This document shows, piece after piece, positions 34,424 through 45,805 of a stretch of DNA of 64,000 nt. Numbering within the stretch: position 1 is the first letter of the stretch; the number at the start of each line of letters is the position of its first letter. The stretch lies in NCBI RefSeq assembly GCF_029351045.1, contig NZ_JARKIN010000001.1, forward strand, positions 3,398,501-3,462,500, in the 5' to 3' direction. The position numbers and the translations under genes are program-made. Source of the DNA: Streptomyces sp. WMMB303. GTDB taxonomy: Bacteria > Actinomycetota > Actinomycetes > Streptomycetales > Streptomycetaceae. Under the pieces are notes generated by a model, which worked only from the letters and a program-made list of their open reading frames with translations, was not told the DNA's origin and did not search any database.

Positions 34424-35888
34424 GCTCCGCGACAGCGGCGTCGTATCCCAGCGGCCCGTGTTCCAGCCGCAGCTCCAGCAGATGCTTGTACGCCCGCCCC
34501 ACCACGGGCCCGGGGGGCACGTCCAGCTCCCGCATGATCTCGTTGCCGTCGAGGTCGGGCCGGATGGCGTCCAGCTCCTCCTGCTCCTGGAGCCGGGCGA
34601 TGCGCTCCTCCAGGCCGTCGTAGGCGCGGGACAGCGCCTGCGCCTTCCGCTTGTTGCGGGTGGTGCAGTCCGAGCGGGTCAGCTTGTGCAGCCGGCTCAG
34701 CAGCGGCCCGGCGTCCCGTACGTAGCGACGCACCGCGGAGTCCGTCCACTCGCCCGTGCCGTACCCGTGGAAGCGCAGATGGAGCTCCACCAGCCGCGAG
34801 ACCTCCTTGATCATCTCGCTCGGGTACTTGAGCGCGGCCATCCGCTTCTTCGTCATCTTGGCGCCCACCACCTCGTGGTGGTGGAAGGAGACCCGTCCGT
34901 CCTTCTCGAACCGCCGCGTCCTCGGCTTGCCGATGTCGTGCAGCAGTGCCGCCAGCCGCAGCGTCAGATCGGGGCCGTCCTCCTCCAGGTCGATCGCCTG
35001 GGCCAGCACCGTCAGCGAGTGCTCGTAGACGTCCTTGTGCCGGTGGTGCTCATCGCGCTCCAGCCGCAGTGCGGGCAGCTCCGGCAGCACCCGGTCGGCC
35101 AGCCCGGTCTCCACCAGCAGCCGCAGCCCCTTGCACGGCTGAGGCGAGAGCAGCAGCTTGTTCAACTCGTCCCGGACCCGCTCCGCCGAGACGATCCCGA
35201 TCCGGTCGGCCATCTCCTTCATGGCCGCCACGACCTCCGGCGCGATCTCGAAATCGAGCTGCGCGGCGAACCGGGCGGCACGCATCATCCGCAGCGGGTC
35301 GTCCGAGAAGGACGCCTCCGGAGTGCCCGGAGTACGCAGCCGACGGGTGGCCAGGTCCTCCCGCCCGCCGTACGGGTCGACGAACTCCTTCTCCGGCAGC
35401 GCGACCGCCATCGCGTTCACCGTGAAGTCACGCCGGACCAGGTCCTCCTCGATGGTCTCGCCGTAGGAGACCTCCGGCTTGCGGGAGGTGCGGTCGTAGA
35501 CCTCCGACCGATACGTCGTCACTTCCAGGACAAAGTCGGATTTCTTGATCCCCACGGTGCCGAAGGCGATACCCACGTCCCACACCGCGTCCGCCCACGG
35601 CCGCACGAGCGCGAGCACGTCCTCGGGCCGGGCGTCCGTGGTGAAATCGAGATCATTGCCGAGCCGCCCCAAGAGCGCGTCCCGCACCGAGCCGCCGACC
35701 AGAGCGAGCCGGAAGCCGGCCTCCTGGAAGCGGCGCGCTAGCTCGTCGGCCACCGGCGCGACCCGCAGCAGCTCACTCACGGCGCGCCGCTGCACCGCAC
35801 TGAGCTGCTCGGCCGCCGGACGGTCCGCTGCGGACATCGCGGGCACGACGGTGGGCTGGTCCTGGCTGTCACTCTTGGCGTTCGGCAC
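34392..35888 (-). CDS. cca: CCA tRNA nucleotidyltransferase
   Basis: About 498 aa. Class II poly(A)-polymerase/CCA head: LALVGGSVRDALLGRLGNDLDFTTDARP holds the GGxVRD and DxD catalytic motif. ERVRDEL and AARFAAQLDF regions of the neck follow, then an HD-type phosphohydrolase motif LAALLHDIGKPRTRR and HHHEVVGAKM. It adds or repairs the 3' CCA of tRNAs; the HD domain can act on 2',3'-cyclic or 2'-nucleotides. The GTG at 35888 (PNAKSDSQDQP) is chosen by similarity of this start to other Streptomyces homologues I recall; an ATG at 35837 is an alternative. Divergent from the DUF6049 gene. Confidence 0.93.
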   Translation of the reverse strand: MPNAKSDSQDQPTVVPAMSAADRPAAEQLSAVQRRAVSELLRVAPVADELARRFQEAGFRLALVGGSVRDALLGRLGNDLDFTTDARPEDVLALVRPWADAVWDVGIAFGTVGIKKSDFVLEVTTYRSEVYDRTSRKPEVSYGETIEEDLVRRDFTVNAMAVALPEKEFVDPYGGREDLATRRLRTPGTPEASFSDDPLRMMRAARFAAQLDFEIAPEVVAAMKEMADRIGIVSAERVRDELNKLLLSPQPCKGLRLLVETGLADRVLPELPALRLERDEHHRHKDVYEHSLTVLAQAIDLEEDGPDLTLRLAALLHDIGKPRTRRFEKDGRVSFHHHEVVGAKMTKKRMAALKYPSEMIKEVSRLVELHLRFHGYGTGEWTDSAVRRYVRDAGPLLSRLHKLTRSDCTTRNKRKAQALSRAYDGLEERIARLQEQEELDAIRPDLDGNEIMRELDVPPGPVVGRAYKHLLELRLEHGPLGYDAAVAELRKWWAQQEG

Positions 35889-36216
35889 AACAGCACAGGT
35901 TACGTTGCCGCCCCGCGCGCAGGCGCCCCCGTTCCCAGCAACCGCCCGGGACCCGCGGTACCGGCCTGGGTGATCATGTGGTGGACGGCGCGGCACTTCC
36001 ACCCTGCGGGCATCGTTACCATCAGGGATCCGGAACGGGACACCGGCGCCCCGGAACGGAACGTCGGGGATCCCGCCGTACCCTCCACAGCCGGAGAATC
36101 CGCGCCGGGCACCGGCACCACCATGCGCCGAGCACCAGGCGCCAGACAGCAGGCACCACAGCGACACAGCACATTCGACACACGTCGACGCAGCAATCGA
36201 GACGACAGACGACGGG

Positions 36217-38760
<2,544 letters not shown>

Positions 38761-38798
38761 CTCATCCGGGCGAGCAGGGGCAGGGGTAGGTAGCGACG

Positions 38799-41303
38799 AT
38801 GAACGCGCCGTATGGCGGTGACCGGGGCCGGAACCCCGGTGACGGCTCTGGCCGGCCGGAAGACGCGTACGCACAGGACTCGTACGGGCCCGACCCGCAC
38901 GAGGAGCGCGACCCCTCGGTCCACGATCCGCACACCTGGCCCTCCCCCGGCCCACAGCCCGAAGAACCGCACGCGGCACAGGACCCGCCGCGCTCCCCCC
39001 GCAGCCAGCCGTATCAGGGACAGCAGCCGTACCCGGGCACGCCATACCCGAGCACGCCGTATCCGGGCCAATCCCAGCAGGGGCCGGCATACCCGAGCCA
39101 GGCCCAGCAGGGGCAGGCACACCCAGGTCAGGCCCAGCAGAGCGGGCCGCCGCAGAGCCAGGCGTACCAGGGCCCGCAACCCGCCCAGCACCCGCTCCAG
39201 GCCCCGGGTACGGCCCACCGGCCACCGGCCCCGTCCTCGTCGCCCTCCTCGCCCACACCCCCGTCTCCGCACGCACCGCAGAGCGACGCCTTCGCGCACC
39301 TCTACCGCGACCAGGGTCAGGCGCCGCCACAGCAGTCCGCGCCGCCCGCGGGGCCGCCCCCGGGGTACGTCCCGCCCGCCGACCGGAGACAGCCGCCCGG
39401 CTCCGACCCGTGGCAGAACCCTTCACCGGGGCACGGCCCTTCACCGGGGCACGGCCCTTCGCCGGAGCACGGCCCGGGCCGGGACCAAGCGCAGTCCTCC
39501 GGGTTCCACCCGGAACCCACACAGCCGCCGCCCTACCCGCCCGAGCCGGGGGCTCCCGGTGCCGCCGAGGAACCGTCCGCGCAGACGGTCGATCTCGGCA
39601 CCGTCGTCCCCAAGGGCGCTCCGCCCGGCGAAGAGGGCGCGGCTCCCGCCGCACCGCCCGCCTCCGGCGGCGGGGGAGGTCTCCTCAAGTCCAGCGCCAT
39701 CATGGCCGCGGGTACGATGGTCTCCCGGCTCACCGGGTTCGTGCGCTCCGCGATGATCGTGGCCGCACTCGGCGCCTCGGCCCTCGGCGACAGCTATCAG
39801 CTCGCCATCACGCTGCCGACCATGATCTATGTGCTGACCGTCGGCGGCGGCCTCAACTCCGTCTTCGTGCCGCAGCTCGTCCGCGCCATGAAGGAGGACG
39901 GCGACGGCGGCGAGGCGTACGCGAACCGCCTGCTGACGCTGGTCGCGGTGATCCTGGGGGCGCTGGCCGTGGCCTCGGTGTTCGCAGCACCCGTCCTGGT
40001 GCGGCTGATGTCGGTGAAACTCGCCGACAACCCGGCGGCCAACGAGGTCACCGTGACCTTCGTGCGCTACTGCCTCCCCTCGATCTTCTTCATGGGCATC
40101 CATGTGGTGATGGGGCAGATCCTCAACGCGCGGGGCCGCTTCGGCGCCATGATGTGGACCCCGGTCCTGAACAACATCGTCATCATCGCCACCATCAGCA
40201 TGTTCCTGTGGGTCTACGGCACCGCCGACACCTCGGATCTGACGGTCAACACCATCCCGCCCGAGGGTGCACGGCTCCTCGGGGTCGGCACCCTGCTGGG
40301 TCTGGTCGTACAGGCGCTGGCGATGATCCCGTACCTCCGGGCCGCGGGCTTCCGCATCCGCCCCCGCTTCGACTGGCGCGGACACGGCCTGGGCAAGGCC
40401 GCCAAGCTGGCCAAGTGGACGATCCTGTTCGTGCTCGCCAACCAGGCCGGCGTCCTGGTCGTCTCGCAGCTCTCCACCTGGGCGGGCACCACGGCGGCCC
40501 AGAGCGGCCACTCGGGCACCGGTTACATCGCCTACTCCAACGCGCAGCTGATCTGGAACATGCCGCAGGCGATCATCACCGTCTCGGTGATGGCCGCGCT
40601 GCTGCCCCGGCTCTCGCGCTCGGCCGCCGACGGTGACAGCGGAGCCGTGCGGGACGACATCTCGCAGGGCCTGCGCAACTCCGCCGTCGCCATCGTCCCG
40701 ATCGCCTTCGGCTTCGTGGCGCTCGGTATCCCGATGTGCACGATGATCTACGGCTCGGCGGGCGTGGACGCGGCCCGTTCCATGGGGTACATGCTGATGG
40801 CCTTCGGCCTCGGCCTGATCCCCTTCTCGGTGCAGTACGTCGTCCTGCGTGCCTTCTACGCCTACGAGGACACCCGCACCCCGTTCTTCAACACGGTGAT
40901 AGTGGCCGCCGTCAACGCCGTCGCCTCCGCACTGTGCTTCCTGCTGCTGCCCTCGCGCTGGGCGGTCGTGGGCATGGCCGCCTCCTACGGGCTCGCCTAC
41001 ATCATCGGCGTCGGCGTCGCCTGGCGCCGGCTCAGCCACCGGCTGGGCGGCGACCTCGACGGGCGGCACGTGATCCGTACGTACACCCGGCTCGCCGGGG
41101 CCAGCGTCCCGGCCACGCTCGCCGCCGGAGCCGCGGCCTGGGGCGTCACCCACGCGCTGGGCAGCGGCACGCTCGGCTCGATCGCCGCGCTGCTGGGTGG
41201 AGGGATCGTATTGGGCGCGGTTTTCGTCCTAGCGGCGAAGCGCATGCGCATCGAGGAGATGACGGCGATGCTCGGGATGGTGCGCGCCAGACTCGGCCGA
41301 TGA
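38799..41303 (+). CDS. murJ: Lipid II flippase MurJ (MviN)
   Basis: 834 aa. A disordered cytoplasmic N-terminus of about 290 residues (Pro/Gln/Tyr/Gly-rich, with short tandem repeats at 39419-39475) precedes the MurJ core of about 14 TM helices: GTMVSRLTGFVRSAMIVAALG, YVLTVGGGLNSVFVPQLV, LLPRLSRSA. MurJ moves lipid II across the membrane for peptidoglycan synthesis. The N-terminal extension is an actinobacterial feature, as is the separate pseudokinase gene that follows. ATG 38 bp after the DUF6049 stop. Confidence 0.97.
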   Translation: MNAPYGGDRGRNPGDGSGRPEDAYAQDSYGPDPHEERDPSVHDPHTWPSPGPQPEEPHAAQDPPRSPRSQPYQGQQPYPGTPYPSTPYPGQSQQGPAYPSQAQQGQAHPGQAQQSGPPQSQAYQGPQPAQHPLQAPGTAHRPPAPSSSPSSPTPPSPHAPQSDAFAHLYRDQGQAPPQQSAPPAGPPPGYVPPADRRQPPGSDPWQNPSPGHGPSPGHGPSPEHGPGRDQAQSSGFHPEPTQPPPYPPEPGAPGAAEEPSAQTVDLGTVVPKGAPPGEEGAAPAAPPASGGGGGLLKSSAIMAAGTMVSRLTGFVRSAMIVAALGASALGDSYQLAITLPTMIYVLTVGGGLNSVFVPQLVRAMKEDGDGGEAYANRLLTLVAVILGALAVASVFAAPVLVRLMSVKLADNPAANEVTVTFVRYCLPSIFFMGIHVVMGQILNARGRFGAMMWTPVLNNIVIIATISMFLWVYGTADTSDLTVNTIPPEGARLLGVGTLLGLVVQALAMIPYLRAAGFRIRPRFDWRGHGLGKAAKLAKWTILFVLANQAGVLVVSQLSTWAGTTAAQSGHSGTGYIAYSNAQLIWNMPQAIITVSVMAALLPRLSRSAADGDSGAVRDDISQGLRNSAVAIVPIAFGFVALGIPMCTMIYGSAGVDAARSMGYMLMAFGLGLIPFSVQYVVLRAFYAYEDTRTPFFNTVIVAAVNAVASALCFLLLPSRWAVVGMAASYGLAYIIGVGVAWRRLSHRLGGDLDGRHVIRTYTRLAGASVPATLAAGAAAWGVTHALGSGTLGSIAALLGGGIVLGAVFVLAAKRMRIEEMTAMLGMVRARLGR
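39419..39475 (+). repeat. Three 18-bp tandem repeats in murJ N-terminal region
   Basis: The unit CCCTTCACCGGGGCACGG is repeated three times, the third with two changes, encoding SPGHGP-SPGHGP-SPEHGP in the disordered tail of MurJ. Confidence 0.7.
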
Positions 41304-41386
41304 AAAGCGGCTGGGAAACCGGCGTATACAACCATCATTCGCCCCCGCGTGTCGTGCATAGCGGCGAGGTGTAGGCACAATGTTTT

Positions 41387-41410
41387 TGGCCGTTTCCTGG
41401 AAAACGGCCA
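41387..41410 (+). promoter_or_regulatory. Hairpin between murJ and pseudokinase gene
   Basis: TGGCCGTTT (41387-41395) and AAACGGCCA (41402-41410) form a 9-bp stem with a 6-nt loop. It could be a terminator, an attenuator or a leader structure. It lies 84 bp past the murJ stop and 27 bp before the downstream GTG. Confidence 0.45.
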
Positions 41411-41436
41411 CCACGGATGGGGAGGCAGGAACGACG

Positions 41437-43647
41437 GTGGCGGAACGGAGCACAGCCGCTGTCGGCGTGGCCGAGACCAGTGGCGCACATGACGCACCAC
41501 TGACCGCCCAGCAGGACGGGGCCACGGGCGACGGTGCGACGGACGCGACGAACGGATACAGCCGCGACACCGGGACCTCGGACCACGACGAGTCCCCAGC
41601 CCACTCCACCGACACCGCACCGCTGACGGGTACGCGCGGTGCCACTCGCCCCGACTCCTCCCCCGAAGGGAGCAGTGGGAACCAGCCGAACTCGGATGGG
41701 GAGGAGCCTGCCGTCGATCCCGACGGAGCCGACGGGGCACGCGGTGACGACACCTCCCCGGCCGCTCCTGAGCGCCCCACCGACGCCGATTCCGGTGCCG
41801 ACGCCGATCCCGGCACCGCTGCCGGTGCCGACTCCGACGCGGTCTCCGACCCGGACGCCGACGCGGCTTCCGGCCCCGACGGCGACAGCGACACGGAAGG
41901 CGCGGACAGAGCCACCGCGGACTCCGGCAACGCCGACGGGAAGGGTGCGGGGCAGCACACGGGGCGGCAGAAGCCCCGGAAGAAGGCCAAGGACCGCGAG
42001 AGGCCCGGAGCCGGCCGACAGCAGCCGGAGAGCCCCGGGGAGTCGGCCGAAGCGGCCTCCGGGCCGGCCGACGGGTCCTCGAAGCCCGCGCCCGCCGAGA
42101 TGCGGGTCCCCGAGCTGCACAGCGGCCACAAGCTGGCCCGGCGGTACCGGCTGGAGGAGTGCGTCACCCGGCTCGACGGGTTCAGCAGCTGGCGCGCGGT
42201 CGACGAGAAGCTCCGTCGTGCCGTCGGCGTGCACGTCCTGCCCGTCGGCCACGCCCGCGCCCGCCAGGTCCTCGCCGCGGCCCGCTCGGCGGCCCTGCTC
42301 GGCGACCCCCGGTTCGTGCAGGTCCTCGACGCGGTCGAGGAGGGCGAACTGGTCTACGTGGTCCACGAGTGGCTGCCCGACGCGATCCCGCTCAGCGAGC
42401 TGCTCGCCGCCGGCCCCCTGGAGCCGCACGAGGCGTACCAGCTCGTCAACCAGCTCGCTCAGGCCCTGGCCGCGGCCCACCGCGAGGGCCTCGCACATCT
42501 GCGTCTGACGCCCTCCTGTGTGCTCCGGACCGGCATGGGCCAGTACCGCATCCGCGGGCTCGCGGTGAACGCGGCGCTGCGCGGTGTCACGAGCGAGCAC
42601 CCGCAGCGGGACGACACGGAGGCGATCGGTGCCCTGCTGTACGCGGCGCTCACCCAGCGCTGGCCGTACGAGGAGGGTGCGCACGGACTGCCGGGCACCG
42701 GTTCGCTGGACATCGGGGCGCTGGTGGCCCCCGAGCAGCTCCGGGCCGGGGTCCACCGCGGTCTGTCCACGCTGGCCATGCGCGCTCTCGTGAACGACGG
42801 CGCGACTGCCTCCCGGCAGGAACAGCCCTGCACCACCCCGGACGAGCTGTGCAAGGCCGTCGCCTCGCTGCCCCGCATCCGCCCGCCGGAGCAGGCGTTC
42901 ACCACCCCGCCCCCGTACCAGCGCACTGCCTACCAGCAGGGCAGCTTCGGGGCGCCCGGCGGTCCCGGCGGTGCTGCTCCCGGCAGTCCGGCCGCGGTGC
43001 CGGGCGCCGAGCCCCCGGCTCCGCCCACGCTGCCCGGGCGCACCGGCAAGGCCCTCAAGTGGGGGGTCTCCGCGCTGCTGATCGCCGCCCTCGGTCTGGG
43101 GAGCTGGCAGATCGCCGACGCCCTGCTCAAGGGCGAACCGGTCAAGGAGAAGCCCACCAAGCCGGTGGAGGGCGAGGACAAGCCGGTGCAGACCGGCAAG
43201 CCCATCAAGATCCGAGAGGTGCAGGACTTCGACCCGGAGAGCTCGGACGGACGCGAGAAGCCGGAGCGGGCGGGCGACGCCGTGGACGGCGACCCCGGCA
43301 CCTACTGGCTCACGGACAAGTACCTGGGCCACCCCACCTTCGGCAATCTGAAGTCCGGTGCCGGCCTCATCCTCGATCTCGGGAACACCCGGCAGGTCAG
43401 CCAGCTGAAGGTGGACTTCATCGGGAAGACCTCGGCGAGCTTCCTGGCCGCGCCGAAGAGCGTCACCAACACACCTTCCTCACTGGGCAGTTTCAGCAAG
43501 GTCACCAACGGCTCCGGGGCACACCTCACCCTGAAGGCCAAGAAGCCCATCAAGACCCGCTACGTGCTGCTGTGGCTCACCAAGCTCCCGGCCACCGACG
43601 GCGGCGACTACCGTGGTCGCGTCACGGAGGTCCAGGTCCTCAGCTGA
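41437..43647 (+). CDS. MviN-type pseudokinase membrane protein with extracellular discoidin-like domain
   Basis: 736 aa from the GTG at 41437, after GGGGAGGCAGGA. Residues 1-220 are an acidic, disordered tail. The kinase-like domain (about 225-490) starts HSGHKLARRYRLEECVTRLDGFSSWRAVDEKLRRAVGVHVL. The ATP Lys region, HRD and DFG are replaced (AHLRLTPSCVL, RIRGLAV), so it is a pseudokinase. One TM lies at about 540-565 and then an extracellular galactose-binding/discoidin-like fold (AVDGDPGTYWLTDKYLG, GAGLILDLGNTRQVSQLKV). In mycobacteria this unit is fused to MviN and recruits the FHA protein FhaA; here it is a separate gene right after murJ. Confidence 0.87.
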   Translation: MAERSTAAVGVAETSGAHDAPLTAQQDGATGDGATDATNGYSRDTGTSDHDESPAHSTDTAPLTGTRGATRPDSSPEGSSGNQPNSDGEEPAVDPDGADGARGDDTSPAAPERPTDADSGADADPGTAAGADSDAVSDPDADAASGPDGDSDTEGADRATADSGNADGKGAGQHTGRQKPRKKAKDRERPGAGRQQPESPGESAEAASGPADGSSKPAPAEMRVPELHSGHKLARRYRLEECVTRLDGFSSWRAVDEKLRRAVGVHVLPVGHARARQVLAAARSAALLGDPRFVQVLDAVEEGELVYVVHEWLPDAIPLSELLAAGPLEPHEAYQLVNQLAQALAAAHREGLAHLRLTPSCVLRTGMGQYRIRGLAVNAALRGVTSEHPQRDDTEAIGALLYAALTQRWPYEEGAHGLPGTGSLDIGALVAPEQLRAGVHRGLSTLAMRALVNDGATASRQEQPCTTPDELCKAVASLPRIRPPEQAFTTPPPYQRTAYQQGSFGAPGGPGGAAPGSPAAVPGAEPPAPPTLPGRTGKALKWGVSALLIAALGLGSWQIADALLKGEPVKEKPTKPVEGEDKPVQTGKPIKIREVQDFDPESSDGREKPERAGDAVDGDPGTYWLTDKYLGHPTFGNLKSGAGLILDLGNTRQVSQLKVDFIGKTSASFLAAPKSVTNTPSSLGSFSKVTNGSGAHLTLKAKKPIKTRYVLLWLTKLPATDGGDYRGRVTEVQVLS

Positions 43648-43700
43648 GGCCGCGGGCGCCGCTTCCGACATGCGGGCGGCAGGGTGAGGGGAGGGGCTGC

Positions 43701-44519
43701 ATGGCGAGCGAGGAGGCGCCCGGCTGGACGGCCGAGCCGGACGACAAGGAGCTGCTCGCCCGTCATGTCGCGGGGGATCCCGAGGCGTTCGGCGAGCTCG
43801 TCCGGCGGCACCGGGACCGCCTGTGGGCCGTGGCGCTGCGCACGCTCGGAGACCGCGAGGAGGCAGCCGACGCCGTGCAGGACGCGCTCATCTCCGCCTA
43901 TCGCGCCGCGCACAACTTCCGGGGACAGTCCGCCGTGACCACCTGGCTGCACCGCATCACGGTCAACGCCTGCCTGGACCGCGTCCGGAAGGCAGCCTCC
44001 CGCCGGGCCACGCTCACCGACGACACGGAACGGATGGATCAGCTCCTGGAGCCCCAGGAGTCCGCCGCCGCGCCGGTGGAACGCCGCGAGACGCATCGCC
44101 AGATCGTCTCCGCGCTGTCCGAGCTTCCGGTGGACCAGCGGGCGGCACTGGTACTGGTGGACATGCAGGGATACCCCGTCGCCGAAGCCGCAGAGGTGCT
44201 GGATGTGGCGGTGGGCACCGTCAAGAGCCGGTGCGCCCGCGGCCGGGCCCGGCTGCTCCCCCTCGTCTCGCATCTGCGCAGGGACGGCAGCGACGGAGAC
44301 AGGGGCGGCGGCAGCAACGGAGACAGTGACGGCGGTTCCCAGGACGAAGCCGGTACCGGACGGAACCCCCCGCCGGGAGCATCCGTCCCAGCACCGAGAG
44401 CGGCGCCGCGCAAGGCCCCGCGGAAGGCGACTCAGCAGCCGCCACCGCGGAAGGCTCCGCACACCACCCAGCAGGACACCACAGGCTCCGGGGCCGGGAA
44501 AGGAGGGGGACAGGCATGA
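43701..44519 (+). CDS. sigM: ECF sigma factor SigM
   Basis: 272 aa, ATG at 43701 after GAGGGGAGGGGCTGC. Sigma region 2 (GDPEAFGELVRRHRDRLWAVALRTLGDREEAADAVQDALISAYRAAHNFRG, WLHRITVNACLDRVRK) and region 4 (LSELPVDQRAALVLVDMQGYPVAEAAEVLDVAVGTVKSRCARGRARL) are complete. It has a long disordered Gly/Ser/Pro/Lys tail of about 75 residues, more than usual for ECF factors. It overlaps the anti-sigma gene by 4 bp (ATGA), so they are translationally coupled. The name follows its synteny between the MviN kinase and trxB. Confidence 0.9.
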   Translation: MASEEAPGWTAEPDDKELLARHVAGDPEAFGELVRRHRDRLWAVALRTLGDREEAADAVQDALISAYRAAHNFRGQSAVTTWLHRITVNACLDRVRKAASRRATLTDDTERMDQLLEPQESAAAPVERRETHRQIVSALSELPVDQRAALVLVDMQGYPVAEAAEVLDVAVGTVKSRCARGRARLLPLVSHLRRDGSDGDRGGGSNGDSDGGSQDEAGTGRNPPPGASVPAPRAAPRKAPRKATQQPPPRKAPHTTQQDTTGSGAGKGGGQA

Positions 44520-45700
44520 CATCCACTCCTTCTCCGCGCGACGAGCACCCGGAGATCGACGAGATCTCCGCGCTCAGCGAGGACATCGTGCCGGAGGCAC
44601 GCCGGGCGGAACTCCGCGCGCACCTGATCACCTGCGAGCTCTGCAGGGAGGTGTCCGCCTCGCTGGAGGAGATCCGGGAAACGCTCGGCACTCTGCCGGG
44701 CCCCGAGCGGATGCCCGAGGATGTGGCAAGCCGGATCGACCGGGCACTGGCGGCGGAGGCCGCCCCGGCGGCCTCCGCCCGGGCCTCGGGGGCGGCGATC
44801 TTCCTCACGGAAACGGATGCCACCGACAGCGACAGCGACAGCGACAGCGGTGACGATGACGGTGCGGCGCATGAGCGCTCGGTTTCACGTGAAACGGCTG
44901 CGGAGTCTCACGGGTCCGCTTCAGGAGCGGATGAGCGCTCGGTTTCACGTGAAACTCAGTCCGGCCGTCGCTCCGGGTGTGCGGCGGCAGGTCGGCCGCC
45001 AGGGCGTGCCACGGCTTCCACCGGCCCCGGAGGAGCGGACCGCGGGGCCAGCACCCCCGGACCGGGCAGGCGGAACGGCGTCCGAAGCACCCGGCATCGG
45101 CGGCGCACGATCGTGCTGGTCGCGGTGGCGTCCATGGTCGTGCTCACATTGGGCGGCATCACCCTCCGCGCGCTCTCCGACTCGGCTCCCACCGAGGTGG
45201 CCTCGAATACGGCGAAGTCGACCACGGGTAAACGGGCACCCCAGGCTCCGTCCAGCCCGACGGCCTCCGTCGACACCGATGCCGGAGGCAGCAGTGACGA
45301 TCAGCAGCTGCGCAAGCGCGTCCAGGGGCTGCTCTCCGACAAGAGCTCGCCTCCGCCGTCCCGAGGGGTGCCGGACAGCCCCAGCACGCCCAGCGACACG
45401 CCAACGGTCGACGTCGAGCGGAGCCCCAGCAGCGAGGGGAACACACTCCGCGACGACGCGCTCGGCGACGGGCCGACGGTGCCCTCCTGCATCCGCGACG
45501 GTCTCCACCGCGCGGAGAGCCCGCTGGCCGTCGATTCCGCGGCCACCTTCCAGCACCATTCCGGGTATCTGGTCGTCCTGCCCCACCAGGGCGGCGATCC
45601 GAAGCTGGTCGATGCCTACGTCGTCGACCCTTCCTGTGTGAACGCCGACCCGTCCCGTCCGGGCAAGATCCTGTTCAAGGGCACCTACCCGCGCGGGTGA
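44516..45700 (+). CDS. ZAS-type transmembrane anti-sigma factor of SigM
   Basis: 394 aa. The N-terminal anti-sigma domain (20-60) has the ZAS zinc motif HxxxCxxC in AHLITCELCREV. A disordered acidic and Ser-rich stretch carries two copies of ERSVSRET, both encoded by parS-bearing repeats (44871-44955). One TM lies at about 197-217 (IVLVAVASMVVLTLGGITL), then an extracytoplasmic part of about 175 residues. It would sequester SigM at the membrane until zinc-linked or proteolytic release. Overlaps sigM by 4 bp and is followed by trxB. Confidence 0.88.
   Translation: MTSTPSPRDEHPEIDEISALSEDIVPEARRAELRAHLITCELCREVSASLEEIRETLGTLPGPERMPEDVASRIDRALAAEAAPAASARASGAAIFLTETDATDSDSDSDSGDDDGAAHERSVSRETAAESHGSASGADERSVSRETQSGRRSGCAAAGRPPGRATASTGPGGADRGASTPGPGRRNGVRSTRHRRRTIVLVAVASMVVLTLGGITLRALSDSAPTEVASNTAKSTTGKRAPQAPSSPTASVDTDAGGSSDDQQLRKRVQGLLSDKSSPPPSRGVPDSPSTPSDTPTVDVERSPSSEGNTLRDDALGDGPTVPSCIRDGLHRAESPLAVDSAATFQHHSGYLVVLPHQGGDPKLVDAYVVDPSCVNADPSRPGKILFKGTYPRG
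44882..44895. promoter_or_regulatory. parS site 3
   Basis: Perfect GTTTCACGTGAAAC in the anti-sigma gene, in the first of two repeats. Confidence 0.95.
44942..44955. promoter_or_regulatory. parS site 4
   Basis: Perfect GTTTCACGTGAAAC 60 bp after site 3, in the second repeat of the anti-sigma gene. Confidence 0.95.
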
Positions 45701-45718
45701 CACGCGGACGAGAGCAGG

Positions 45719-45744
45719 GGAATGTCTGCCCCGTAGGATCCGTT
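45719..45744 (+). promoter_or_regulatory. Sigma-R-type promoter of trxBA
   Basis: GGAAT (45719-45723), exactly 18 bp, then GTT (45742-45744), the consensus of SigR promoters in Streptomyces (GGAAT-N18-GTT). It sits 62 bp before the trxB start. In S. coelicolor trxBA is known to be transcribed by thiol-stress sigma factor SigR. Confidence 0.85.
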
Positions 45745-45805
45745 GGACGGGGTGCAAGCCTCGGCAGAAGTACCCGGAAGCAGTCGGCAGACAAGGAAGA
45801 CTCCC

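Larger units (their letters stand above)
44871..44955 (+). repeat. 25-bp direct repeat carrying two parS copies
   Basis: Identical 25-bp copies at 44871-44895 and 44931-44955, period exactly 60 bp (20 codons, in frame). Each consists of ATGAGCGCTCG followed by the 14-bp parS sequence. Confidence 0.9.
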
